A stretch of DNA of 8,062 bases from positions 1 to 8,062 of the forward strand of contig SLNM01000172.1 of assembly GCA_007133055.1 (NCBI GenBank), in the 5' to 3' direction. Both the position numbers and the translations under genes were made by a program. Shown here one piece after another: positions 1 to 6,618 of the stretch (the first letter of the stretch is position 1; every line of letters starts with the position of its first letter). The DNA comes from Lentisphaeria bacterium (GTDB lineage Bacteria; Verrucomicrobiota; Lentisphaeria; Oligosphaerales; PUNB01). The notes under the pieces were generated by a model. It did no database searches, was not told where the DNA came from, and saw nothing but the letters and a program-made list of their open reading frames with translations.

Positions 1-2631
1 AATCAGACGGTCGTCCGACTCCGCCTTTTTGACGGCGCTGAGCACTAGGTTGTCGCCGGTCAGCTCGAAGAAGCCTGCGGTCGCCGGCAGTCGGCCGGGC
101 TGGCCACCGCTGCTCTGGGTCGGTAGCAGGGGATAGTTAATCCGCTCGGCTTCGCATCGGACCGAACCGTATTGCCAGTCTCCGGCATGAGGGTGCAGAA
201 AAAAGGTGAATTCATGTTCGCCAATTCCCTGGCTCAGGCGGTCGGGGCGCTTTTCAAGCTCGATGTACGAAGTCGTACACATTCTGATCTCACACGCTCG
301 CAGCAGGGTGACTGCCAGGGTCGTCCCGTCCTGGCCCGCTATTGCTTCGTATTCGCGAAGACCTTCGCCGACAAAGGCAAAGCCATGATCGCCGTCCGAC
401 ACGTCGACAAAGCGGAGAAAGTTGAATGTGAGGTCCGGGAAATAGGACCAAGGATTGTCGGAGCCGCGCTTGATCGGGCGGGCGACCACGTCGTAGGGTG
501 TGTCGGCGTGTGACCGAGCAGCGGTGATCCCGGTCGGGAACCGAACCCGCAAGCGATGGTTCCGGCACTGGTTGTCGAAAGATGTTTTCACTTCCAGGCT
601 GCGTGATTCGCTGGTGAGTGTGACGCGGGACACGATCTTCAGGCTGCGCAAACGGCGGCTTCGCCGGGTTTTGCCGCGGTCAGCCACCGGATTGTAGGGG
701 CGCAGACTGTCAATCGGAATTTTCATATTCACTTCTATGCGATAGCGCGCCATGACCGGCGAGTCGATTTCGCAGACCACGCGGGCCTTGGTGTCGCGGC
801 TAAGGATCGGCTGGTCGTTTGCGGGCGCAAGATGGGTCCAGGAATGACCCACTTCCCCGCTGTCCTCGAAGCAGAGCAGACCATGATATGATTTGCCGGT
901 TTGCCTGTCCGTAAGATCAACCGTGCCGTCATGGTTGATCTCGGCTCGCAGGAATCTGTTCTCCATGACCTTGGGTTGGGGTGAAAGCGTTGTCGAAGAT
1001 GCTGCTGGGGCTTGCCCGGAATCGCGGCAGACAACAAAGGTTCGATATCCAAGAGCCGGAATTCCCAAAGCGGGGAAGCGGACTGTGTATTCGTCGGCGG
1101 CCGAGAACAGGGCCAGGTCGGTGCGGTCGCGATAAACGGCGCCGAAATGGCCTGTCGGTGCGGCCAGGAAAGGCAGCGGCTTACGGTGCTGATCGTAGAC
1201 AGCGAAATTTCCAAGCTTCAGTTCGCGCGGTACCATAAGGCTGGCGGTCGCGACTTCCGAGCGTGGGAACGGGGAGGGGTTGAACACCGTCAGGACAATC
1301 TCATCCGAGCCTGCAATGGTGGTGTCGATATTGTCCTGAACCACGCCCAGGCTTTCCCGAAGCAGCATGTTGCCGAGGGACTGGGCCTCGCGCAGGCGGT
1401 GGGTGGCATCTTCTTCTATGCGGTCGGGAGAGCAGCCGCCGATAGTATCGTGGGCATGGCATTTCAGAAACTCCTTCCAGGCAAGACCGAGGAAGGAGGC
1501 CGGCCAGGACTGCCCCAGCAGCCAGGCGAGGGCGGTGAAAGGCTCGACTATGCGGGCAAGCAGATTGTCGACCTGCGCGGTCAGTTGTTTCTGGCGGCTG
1601 CGACATGAAATAATATCGTTGGCCACGGCGAGCGAGTTGCAGACAAACGCTTCAAAATGCTTCATTTCCCCGGACAGTTTGACCAGCTCGACATTAGCGG
1701 TCGATTCCTTTACCGCTTCCGCATAGGCGGGAAGGGAGCTGTGAAAGAAGCGTTCATTCGGTTCAAGCCAGTCCTGGCAGGCGCGGACCACCTGGTTCTC
1801 GGCCAGGTCGGACATGGTGGTATCCATGCCGTGAGCGAAAGGCAGCTCGCCACTGGCGCAGTCTTTGCTTTGCACTTCGATCAAACTTCGGAATTTCGAC
1901 CGCAAAACCTCCATGTCAAGCTTGCGGCCGGGGTTGAGGACGGCACCGTGCTCATAGCGATTGGCAGCATCGGCCAGTCGGAAAGGCCGATCTTCGTTGC
2001 GCCAGTTCAGCTCCCGGTGCAGCCGGGCTTGACGGTCCTTGTACAGGGCAGGCCGCCAGACACCGAAATAAAAGGCGCCGCGGCCGCCCTCGGAAAGGCG
2101 TGAACACAGCAGACGCGAACCATCCGCCCCCTCCCAGACAAATTCCGCCTGCGGCGCCTGGGCAGGCGTGACGCCGCGATAGAATATGCAGAAGTCAATG
2201 CCGAATTCCTGATAAATCTGGGGAAGCTGCGAAACCTGCCCCCAGCCAAAGGGTGTGTATCCCACTTTCATAACCGGCCCGAAAGCGGCGCCAACCTTGT
2301 GCCCGACCAGGATGTTGCGGGTGACTGCTTCGCCGGACAGGCAGTTCATGTCGAGCGCCGTGTACCAGGGACCTATGTCTATGCGCCCCTCGGAGATTAA
2401 CCGAGCCAGCTCATTCCGGTTCTCGGGGCGGATTTCACAATAGTCCTCAAGCGGTACGGTCTGTCCGTCCAGCAGAAAATGATATTCCGGCACCTGCCGC
2501 ATGATATTCAGCAGATTGTCGATGAAATCAACCGTAAGCCGGCGGGTGGACTGAAAGTCCATGGTCCACTCCCGGTCCAGATGGGTGTTGGCCAGGAAAT
2601 GCGCTCGTATTCTCTTTTTGTCAGCAGTCAT
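1..2631 (-). CDS. Glycoside hydrolase family 38 (alpha-mannosidase family) protein, 3' end cut by window
   Basis: The frame is open for 877 codons and runs off the window edge without a stop. Seen: THLDREW at residues 16-22 is the GH38 N-terminal zinc motif (ligands H17 and D19). GPWY lies at 87-90. GYTPFGWGQVSQLPQI at 124-139 is the nucleophile loop, HGMD at 267-270 the probable acid/base loop, and HAHDTIGGCS at 392-401 carries the last zinc ligand, H394. A long beta-rich C-terminal half follows, and the last visible residues (LSAVKKAESDDRLI) look like the family's C-terminal signature, so probably under about 100 residues are missing. Family members are retaining zinc-dependent alpha-mannosidases acting on N-glycans or small mannosides. 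Oddity: the usual nucleophile Asp is Phe128 here, so mannosidase activity is doubtful. There is no signal peptide, so it is probably cytosolic. ATG at 2631 is chosen for a weak GGGA upstream. An in-frame ATG at 2646 is possible, and an in-frame TGA at 2668-2670 limits any longer start. Family assignment is firm; substrate is unknown. Confidence 0.93.
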   Translation of the reverse strand, partial: MTADKKRIRAHFLANTHLDREWTMDFQSTRRLTVDFIDNLLNIMRQVPEYHFLLDGQTVPLEDYCEIRPENRNELARLISEGRIDIGPWYTALDMNCLSGEAVTRNILVGHKVGAAFGPVMKVGYTPFGWGQVSQLPQIYQEFGIDFCIFYRGVTPAQAPQAEFVWEGADGSRLLCSRLSEGGRGAFYFGVWRPALYKDRQARLHRELNWRNEDRPFRLADAANRYEHGAVLNPGRKLDMEVLRSKFRSLIEVQSKDCASGELPFAHGMDTTMSDLAENQVVRACQDWLEPNERFFHSSLPAYAEAVKESTANVELVKLSGEMKHFEAFVCNSLAVANDIISCRSRQKQLTAQVDNLLARIVEPFTALAWLLGQSWPASFLGLAWKEFLKCHAHDTIGGCSPDRIEEDATHRLREAQSLGNMLLRESLGVVQDNIDTTIAGSDEIVLTVFNPSPFPRSEVATASLMVPRELKLGNFAVYDQHRKPLPFLAAPTGHFGAVYRDRTDLALFSAADEYTVRFPALGIPALGYRTFVVCRDSGQAPAASSTTLSPQPKVMENRFLRAEINHDGTVDLTDRQTGKSYHGLLCFEDSGEVGHSWTHLAPANDQPILSRDTKARVVCEIDSPVMARYRIEVNMKIPIDSLRPYNPVADRGKTRRSRRLRSLKIVSRVTLTSESRSLEVKTSFDNQCRNHRLRVRFPTGITAARSHADTPYDVVARPIKRGSDNPWSYFPDLTFNFLRFVDVSDGDHGFAFVGEGLREYEAIAGQDGTTLAVTLLRACEIRMCTTSYIELEKRPDRLSQGIGEHEFTFFLHPHAGDWQYGSVRCEAERINYPLLPTQSSGGQPGRLPATAGFFELTGDNLVLSAVKKAESDDRLI
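2248..2250 (-). other. Codon at the GH38 nucleophile position encodes Phe instead of Asp
   Basis: Codon 128 reads TTT. Ungapped alignment by eye of GYTPFGWGQVSQLPQI with the usual bacterial pattern GYxPDSFGHxxQxPQI puts Phe where the nucleophile and zinc-ligand Asp stands. If the loop is instead anchored on PFG, as in animal enzymes (DPFGH), the position is Thr126. Neither register gives Asp. Confidence 0.75.
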
Positions 2632-2679
2632 TGTTTGTGTTCCCATCCACGGGGCGGCGCTTGTGGCTCAATTCCTGTT

Positions 2680-2694
2680 ATCCCCTGCGGGGAT
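2680..2694 (-). other. Small perfect hairpin upstream of the GH38 gene
   Basis: ATCCCC and GGGGAT form a 6-bp perfect inverted repeat with a 3-base loop, about 50 bases before the GH38 start. No T-run follows on either strand, so it is not a canonical terminator. It could be an RNA hairpin in the leader or part of the repeat cluster. Confidence 0.4.
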
Positions 2695-2715
2695 TTCCGA
2701 ACCTTGTCGAGCCTT

Positions 2716-2739
2716 TGACTTCATGACTTCGTGACTCCG
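2716..2739. repeat. Three imperfect tandem 8-mers
   Basis: The plus strand reads TGACTTCA, TGACTTCG, TGACTCCG back to back: one or two differences between neighbours. This is too short and too few in copy number for a named element. Confidence 0.5.
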
Positions 2740-2781
2740 GGTCGACGAGAGCGGTGGACGATTGGGACACTCTCTACCTTG

Positions 2782-2819
2782 TCCCGCCGTAGTCCCGACA
2801 TATCCCGCCGTAGTCCCGA
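2782..2819. repeat. Two exact copies of a 17-base repeat, 21-base period
   Basis: The 17-mer tcccgccgtagtcccga occurs at 2782-2798 and again at 2803-2819, separated by four bases (cata). The 21-base period is two helical turns, which would suit a pair of protein sites on one DNA face, but a remnant of a dispersed intergenic element is equally possible. Confidence 0.65.
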
Positions 2820-2840
2820 AGGGCGAAGGCAAATCGTAAT

Positions 2841-2864
2841 CCGCTATCGTCGCCCGCTATCGTC
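2841..2864. repeat. Two exact copies of an 11-base repeat
   Basis: The 11-mer ccgctatcgtc occurs at 2841-2851 and 2854-2864 with two bases between. It lies next to the 17-base pair, so the whole stretch from about 2780 to 2865 is built of short duplications. Confidence 0.55.
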
Positions 2865-2898
2865 AACCGATTTCCCATCAAGGCTCGCGACAAAGCTC

Positions 2899-2912
2899 AG
2901 TGTCCGGACACT
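2899..2912. repeat. Perfect 14-base palindrome AGTGTCCGGACACT
   Basis: The sequence is its own reverse complement over 14 bases with no loop. It begins 25 bases past the dikinase stop codon on the minus strand. With no central loop and no T-run it fits a dimeric-protein binding site or repeat-element end better than an intrinsic terminator. Half of it (ggacactct, 2906-2914) recurs at 2765-2773. Confidence 0.5.
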
Positions 2913-2937
2913 CTTACTCGACCCGCTTAGCCTCTTG

Positions 2938-5900
2938 CTAGGCCACGCGCAGCGCCCATCTGCTCAGGAACATGGCGGGCAGATAGACCGCCAGGTAGGT
3001 CATCAGCCAGCCGAAATTCCAGCCTATGCCCAAAAACATAAAGGGTCGCCAGAAGTAGTGTATATCGTCATAGGTGAGCTGGCGTCGATAGGCCACTTCC
3101 AGCTCGCGCAGAGGTCCGGCGGTGCGGGCCGTGACTTTTTGCAAAACCGGTCGCTGCGGATCGTCAATCTCGCGCGGTTCCGGCCGATGCCGCGTACCCA
3201 GGACCAAGTGAGTCCGCAATACTTCATTGTCATCCCCGGCCTCGGCGGCGATGGGGAACCGGCCTCCCTCGTCGACCGGTGTGAAAACCGTCCAGGCGAT
3301 CCAGCGCGGCGCTATGGGGTTGGCCAGATAGGCGTCGAGGTCGGCCAGCATCTGCTCCCGCGCCCATATGGTGGCCGCCTGCAAGTCCCAGGAAACCGTT
3401 GCTTCATCGGGAAGCGGTGACCGTTGCCATTGCCGGCGCAGGTTTTGCAAGGTGGCGCGGATCGGCGGATTGCTTTGGGCAGCCTCGGTGCTGGTGTCTA
3501 TTTCCAGCCGCGGATCGACTTGCAGCCGCACCGGCTGTGTGAAGTCGCCGTCGACCAAGGCTCTGACAAAGGCGGTGGTTCCGGGCTCGGCATTGTGCCA
3601 AATTGCGTCGACCCTCTGTGGGAACCAAAGGAAAGTCAGGAGCATGGGGCCGAACACCACGGCCAAAGGCACAAAAGACGCGAGCAGAGTCCGAACCTGC
3701 ACACCGCCTGACAATTGCATCATTCTCTTGCGCCGCACGCTGTCGGCCGGCATCTGGCGTGCCTGTTTTTGCAGCAACGCCGCCCGTCGCTTGGCTTCCA
3801 AAAGCCGCGTGTTGTCGGTCAGCAGTCGCTGTCCGATCATGCAGATGGCGGCGAAGAAGACGGCGGGGATTATCACGGCGGCCGGCCAACTGGTGGCGGC
3901 GGCCAGTGGCAGCAGGACACGGTCGACCAAGCCAAACACTGGTTGGTAAAGCCAGTTTTCCGGCAGCCCGTAAATGGCGGCGAAGAAGATTGCCCAGATC
4001 AGGACAAACCGATTGCGCAGCCTGGCCGCCCACTGCTCGCGCCGGCCTGGCGGTGGCGGCAGCAGTTCGCAGGGGATGGGCTGTTGTTCGTCGTCCTCTG
4101 CGTCGGCCTGTGCGGTGGTTGCGTCCGGCGTGTCGCGGCAGACTCGCCCGTGATCGCCGTTAACTTCGACAATCTCGTCCTGGTGCAGAATCTGCGTGGC
4201 ATCCGGCAGGACCACCGCCGGCACCCCCATTTCCCGGGCTACCACGGCACCGTGCGAAAGACTGCCGCCGCATTCCAGGACCAGAGCCGAGGCATTGGCG
4301 AACAAGGGAGTCCAGTTGGGGTCGGTGCTGGGACATGCCAGCACGTAGTCCTTGCCCAGATTCCCGGCCTGGTCCGGGCTCAGGACAATTCGGACCGGGC
4401 CTTTGGCGCGGCCACCGCTGACCGGCAGACCGCGATACTGGTCGGCGCCGGTGTCGATTACGGGAGACTCGCCCAGGCCCGCCAGGTCCTCCTCGGTAAT
4501 CAGGGTGGGCAGAATGATTTTCTCCAATGCCCGGTATTCCACCTGACGTTTCTCCAGCAGATGCAGGGGGGCGAAGCCGGTGGCCAGGGCGTCGTGCAGT
4601 TCATCGAATTCAAGCAAGCATGCATTGTCGATTTCAAGTCGGCGCTGGGCTTCCAGTATCAGATCGCGCAACAGATCGTATCCGAGCATTAGGAAATGCT
4701 TCCCGTCCTCGCGAAACCGCTGATAGCGATGGACCAGTTCAAGCGCGTACTTCAATTCCTCCGCCAGCTCGGCAGTGAGCGCCTGGCACAGCTCCTCCAG
4801 CTTGGCGCTGGAAGTTTCGGCCTGCCTGCGATGGCGCTGCATGGGGCTGATGTCGCCTTTAAGATTCTCGGCCATCGCCTTCACCTGCTCGGGGCGCTCG
4901 CGCCAGCGGGGTACGGCCAGGTCGAATTCCCGGGGGGCGCGATGGCCGAATTCGGCAATCCATGCCTGGAACATGTAATCGTCCTCGGCGGCGGCCGCCT
5001 GAAAAAGCATTTCGGCGGAGCGAACGGTTGAGTCGGGAATACCGCCCGCCGCCAGTTTTTGCAGCAGCGCCTCGGTAGGTTCGTTCCAAAAATGTTCGGC
5101 CAGAAGCCCTTGCAGGTTTTGAATCGCCTGGGTCAGGATCAGAGTGGGCAAAAGGGACTTGGGCGCGAACTGATCCAGAACTTTTCGTCGTCGTTCCTCC
5201 CACAGCTCTCGCCATTCCTTTGTGGTCAAAGCAGTAAGGTCTCGTTCTTTTTCCTGCTTGACCCAGGCGACGAATGGCGGGGCGAACTGCTGATCGAACT
5301 TGTGATCGAAATCAGCGGCCAGCGCATCCAGTTTCTCGCTGACCTCCTGCAGTCGCTTGCCGACTCGGTAGCGGGCCGCGCCGCTGCGGCGGGGGATCGA
5401 GGGCGGCTCCTGGGCCGCCCCGGGGTTGTCGCGCAGTTTCCGCAAATCATAGGAATAGGGGAAGTCCGGGTAGAAAAGCTCGGCGGACCGGCTCAGGTCC
5501 ATGTAAATGCGCCCGGCCAGCACGTCCAGAAAACCGTGCTCGCAAACTTCCTTAGCGGGTTCAAAACCCACTTCCCGGTAAAGGTTGCCAAAGCCGCCGG
5601 CGCCACTCATGAAATGGCTGATGACATTCCAGGCCAGGGGCGAGGGATGGGCCATGGTCTCGTCCAGATTATGGCGCACCCACGGGCCGCGGCCATTTTG
5701 GGCGGCTGTGCGCAAGCGATGGCGAACGTCGGTCAGGGCGTTTTCCTGGGCTTCGATTTCCTCGAGCGTGGTGATCGCTCTGGTTTGCAGTAGGTAAAGG
5801 CGGTCGTTGGCAAAGGCCCATTCAATATCCTGGGGTGCCCGGAAATGATTGGCAATGCGTTTGCCAAGCTGCCACAGCTCCAGGACCTGGCGGGCCTGCA

Positions 5901-6618
5901 GACAGGGCGCGGACTGCTTCTCCGGCGGGGTCGGCAGTTCTTCGCGGCTGCCCGGTTTCAGCCAGGTCGATTTGCTGCCGATGGTGACATCGAGCACCTT
6001 GCCGGTCGCCTGGTCAAGGATCATGGTATCCGGCTGCACTTTTCCGGAGACCACGCTTTCGCCCAGTCCCCAGCTCGCCTCGATCAGCGCCTGATCCATT
6101 CCTCCGGTTCGGGGATTGGTAGTGAACAGAACGCCGGCGGTCTCGGCTGCGACCTGGCGCTGGACAGCCACTCCCATGGCCACCGTTTCCGGGCTCAGGC
6201 CATGGCGTGCCAGGTAGGCGCGGGTACGCTCGGAGTCAAGGCTCGCCCAGCAGGCGGCGACCGCCTCCAGCAGAGCCTGATCGCCCTGAACATTGAGGAT
6301 GGTCTCGTACTGGCCGGCCATGGAGGCGTCTTCGCGGTCTTCGGCCGTGGCCGACGACCGGACCGCCACCATGGGGCGGCCCATTCGGGCATAGGCGTCA
6401 AGTATGGCGGCGGCCACTTCCGGCGCCGGCTGGCAGGCGCCGTTGGCGCTGATTGGACCCCGGCTTTGCCGATAGGCCGCGGTGGTAACGGCAAAGCCGC
6501 CGGGCACCGGGAATCCGACTTGAATCATGCGTCCCAGATTCACCGCCTTGCCGCCTACCTGATCAAGGATCAAAGATTGTGCCAGGTCTAAAACGTATGC
6601 TGTGCTTTGATCTATCAT
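2938..6618 (-). CDS. Rifampin-phosphotransferase/PEP-synthase-like dikinase fused to an EMC3/DUF106-like membrane domain
   Basis: 1226 residues, ATG to TAG. The ATP-grasp domain (about 1-285) shows VGGKAVNLG (21-29), VRSSATAED (86-94), AGVLFTTNP (161-169), DIEW (264-267) and LQTR (277-280). A helical middle domain (about 300-710) has HPSPLAW (324-330) and FGHRAPREFDLAVPRW (557-572), patterns of the rifampin phosphotransferase substrate domain. The swivelling phosphohistidine domain (about 728-828) has GGSLSHGAVVAREMGVPAV, catalytic His789. Family chemistry is ATP to AMP and Pi with phosphate passed through His to an acceptor. The PEP/pyruvate barrel of true PEP synthase is absent, so it is probably not PpsA; the acceptor is unknown. 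An acidic, proline-rich linker (831-858) leads to a membrane module (860-1226). The start is supported by GGAG nine bases upstream and by ATGA overlap with the propeller gene, so the two are coupled. Dikinase assignment is firm; the membrane family is an inference. Confidence 0.92.
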   Translation of the reverse strand: MIDQSTAYVLDLAQSLILDQVGGKAVNLGRMIQVGFPVPGGFAVTTAAYRQSRGPISANGACQPAPEVAAAILDAYARMGRPMVAVRSSATAEDREDASMAGQYETILNVQGDQALLEAVAACWASLDSERTRAYLARHGLSPETVAMGVAVQRQVAAETAGVLFTTNPRTGGMDQALIEASWGLGESVVSGKVQPDTMILDQATGKVLDVTIGSKSTWLKPGSREELPTPPEKQSAPCLQARQVLELWQLGKRIANHFRAPQDIEWAFANDRLYLLQTRAITTLEEIEAQENALTDVRHRLRTAAQNGRGPWVRHNLDETMAHPSPLAWNVISHFMSGAGGFGNLYREVGFEPAKEVCEHGFLDVLAGRIYMDLSRSAELFYPDFPYSYDLRKLRDNPGAAQEPPSIPRRSGAARYRVGKRLQEVSEKLDALAADFDHKFDQQFAPPFVAWVKQEKERDLTALTTKEWRELWEERRRKVLDQFAPKSLLPTLILTQAIQNLQGLLAEHFWNEPTEALLQKLAAGGIPDSTVRSAEMLFQAAAAEDDYMFQAWIAEFGHRAPREFDLAVPRWRERPEQVKAMAENLKGDISPMQRHRRQAETSSAKLEELCQALTAELAEELKYALELVHRYQRFREDGKHFLMLGYDLLRDLILEAQRRLEIDNACLLEFDELHDALATGFAPLHLLEKRQVEYRALEKIILPTLITEEDLAGLGESPVIDTGADQYRGLPVSGGRAKGPVRIVLSPDQAGNLGKDYVLACPSTDPNWTPLFANASALVLECGGSLSHGAVVAREMGVPAVVLPDATQILHQDEIVEVNGDHGRVCRDTPDATTAQADAEDDEQQPIPCELLPPPPGRREQWAARLRNRFVLIWAIFFAAIYGLPENWLYQPVFGLVDRVLLPLAAATSWPAAVIIPAVFFAAICMIGQRLLTDNTRLLEAKRRAALLQKQARQMPADSVRRKRMMQLSGGVQVRTLLASFVPLAVVFGPMLLTFLWFPQRVDAIWHNAEPGTTAFVRALVDGDFTQPVRLQVDPRLEIDTSTEAAQSNPPIRATLQNLRRQWQRSPLPDEATVSWDLQAATIWAREQMLADLDAYLANPIAPRWIAWTVFTPVDEGGRFPIAAEAGDDNEVLRTHLVLGTRHRPEPREIDDPQRPVLQKVTARTAGPLRELEVAYRRQLTYDDIHYFWRPFMFLGIGWNFGWLMTYLAVYLPAMFLSRWALRVA
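2941..4041 (-). other. C-terminal membrane module of the dikinase, EMC3/TMCO1 (DUF106)-like
   Basis: Residues 860-1226. Predicted membrane helices by eye: 871-886, 911-930, 978-999 and 1194-1219. Basic residues before the first helix, between the second and third (about 931-977) and after the last put those parts and the enzyme domains in the cytosol by the positive-inside rule. The block VDRVLLPL, helix, LLTD, charged stretch, helix (about 898-999) and the ending GWNFGWLMTYLA...LSRW resemble the DUF106 core of the Oxa1/YidC superfamily. Residues 1000-1190 would form an extracytosolic insertion that I do not recognise. The resemblance is by pattern only. Confidence 0.55.
6615..6618 (-). other. 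ATGA stop/start overlap between propeller and dikinase genes
   Basis: The TGA of the propeller gene (6617-6615) shares three bases with the ATG of the dikinase gene (6618-6616). Such overlaps usually mean termination-reinitiation coupling and one mRNA. Confidence 0.9.

Larger units (their letters stand above)
2632..2937. other. Gene-free spacer with short repeats
   Basis: This 306-base gap lies between the dikinase stop codon and the GH38 start codon. No credible gene is seen; the only minus-strand ORF is an 18-codon one from 2724. It contains a 14-base palindrome near the dikinase stop, three kinds of short direct repeat and a small hairpin before the GH38 gene. A weak sigma70-like TTGACG box lies at 2866-2861 on the minus strand, but no good -10 hexamer stands at 16-18 bases from it, so no promoter is called. 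The 5' leader and any promoter of the GH38 gene must lie here unless it is read through from the dikinase operon. Confidence 0.8.

Noticed and set aside
735..2103. Several ORFs of 80 to 198 codons on both strands across the GH38 gene
   Set aside because: They overlap a frame that is open for 877 codons and carries the GH38 signatures; none shows a protein family.
2668..2724. 18-codon minus-strand ORF in the spacer (MKSKARQGSEIPAGDNRN)
   Set aside because: There is no ribosome binding site and no known peptide family; it is probably noncoding sequence.
2836..2866. Sigma70 promoter for the GH38 gene with TTGACG as -35
   Set aside because: No convincing -10 hexamer at 16-18 bases; the nearest candidates (CGGATT, GGATTA) match poorly.
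2899..2912. Intrinsic terminator of the dikinase operon
   Set aside because: The palindrome has no loop bases and no T-run follows it on the minus strand.
2731..3420. 229-codon plus-strand ORF spanning the spacer and the dikinase 3' end
   Set aside because: It has no family motif, its N-terminal part is made of the short repeats, and the rest is antisense to the membrane module.
3715..4692. 325-codon ORF on the plus strand, antisense to the dikinase
   Set aside because: No recognisable domain. It lies opposite a gene with clear family motifs, and long antisense frames are common in GC-rich coding DNA.
5059..6591. Plus-strand ORFs of 244 and 248 codons opposite the dikinase N-terminal half
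   Set aside because: They are reverse-frame shadows of the ATP-grasp and middle domains and have no motif of their own.
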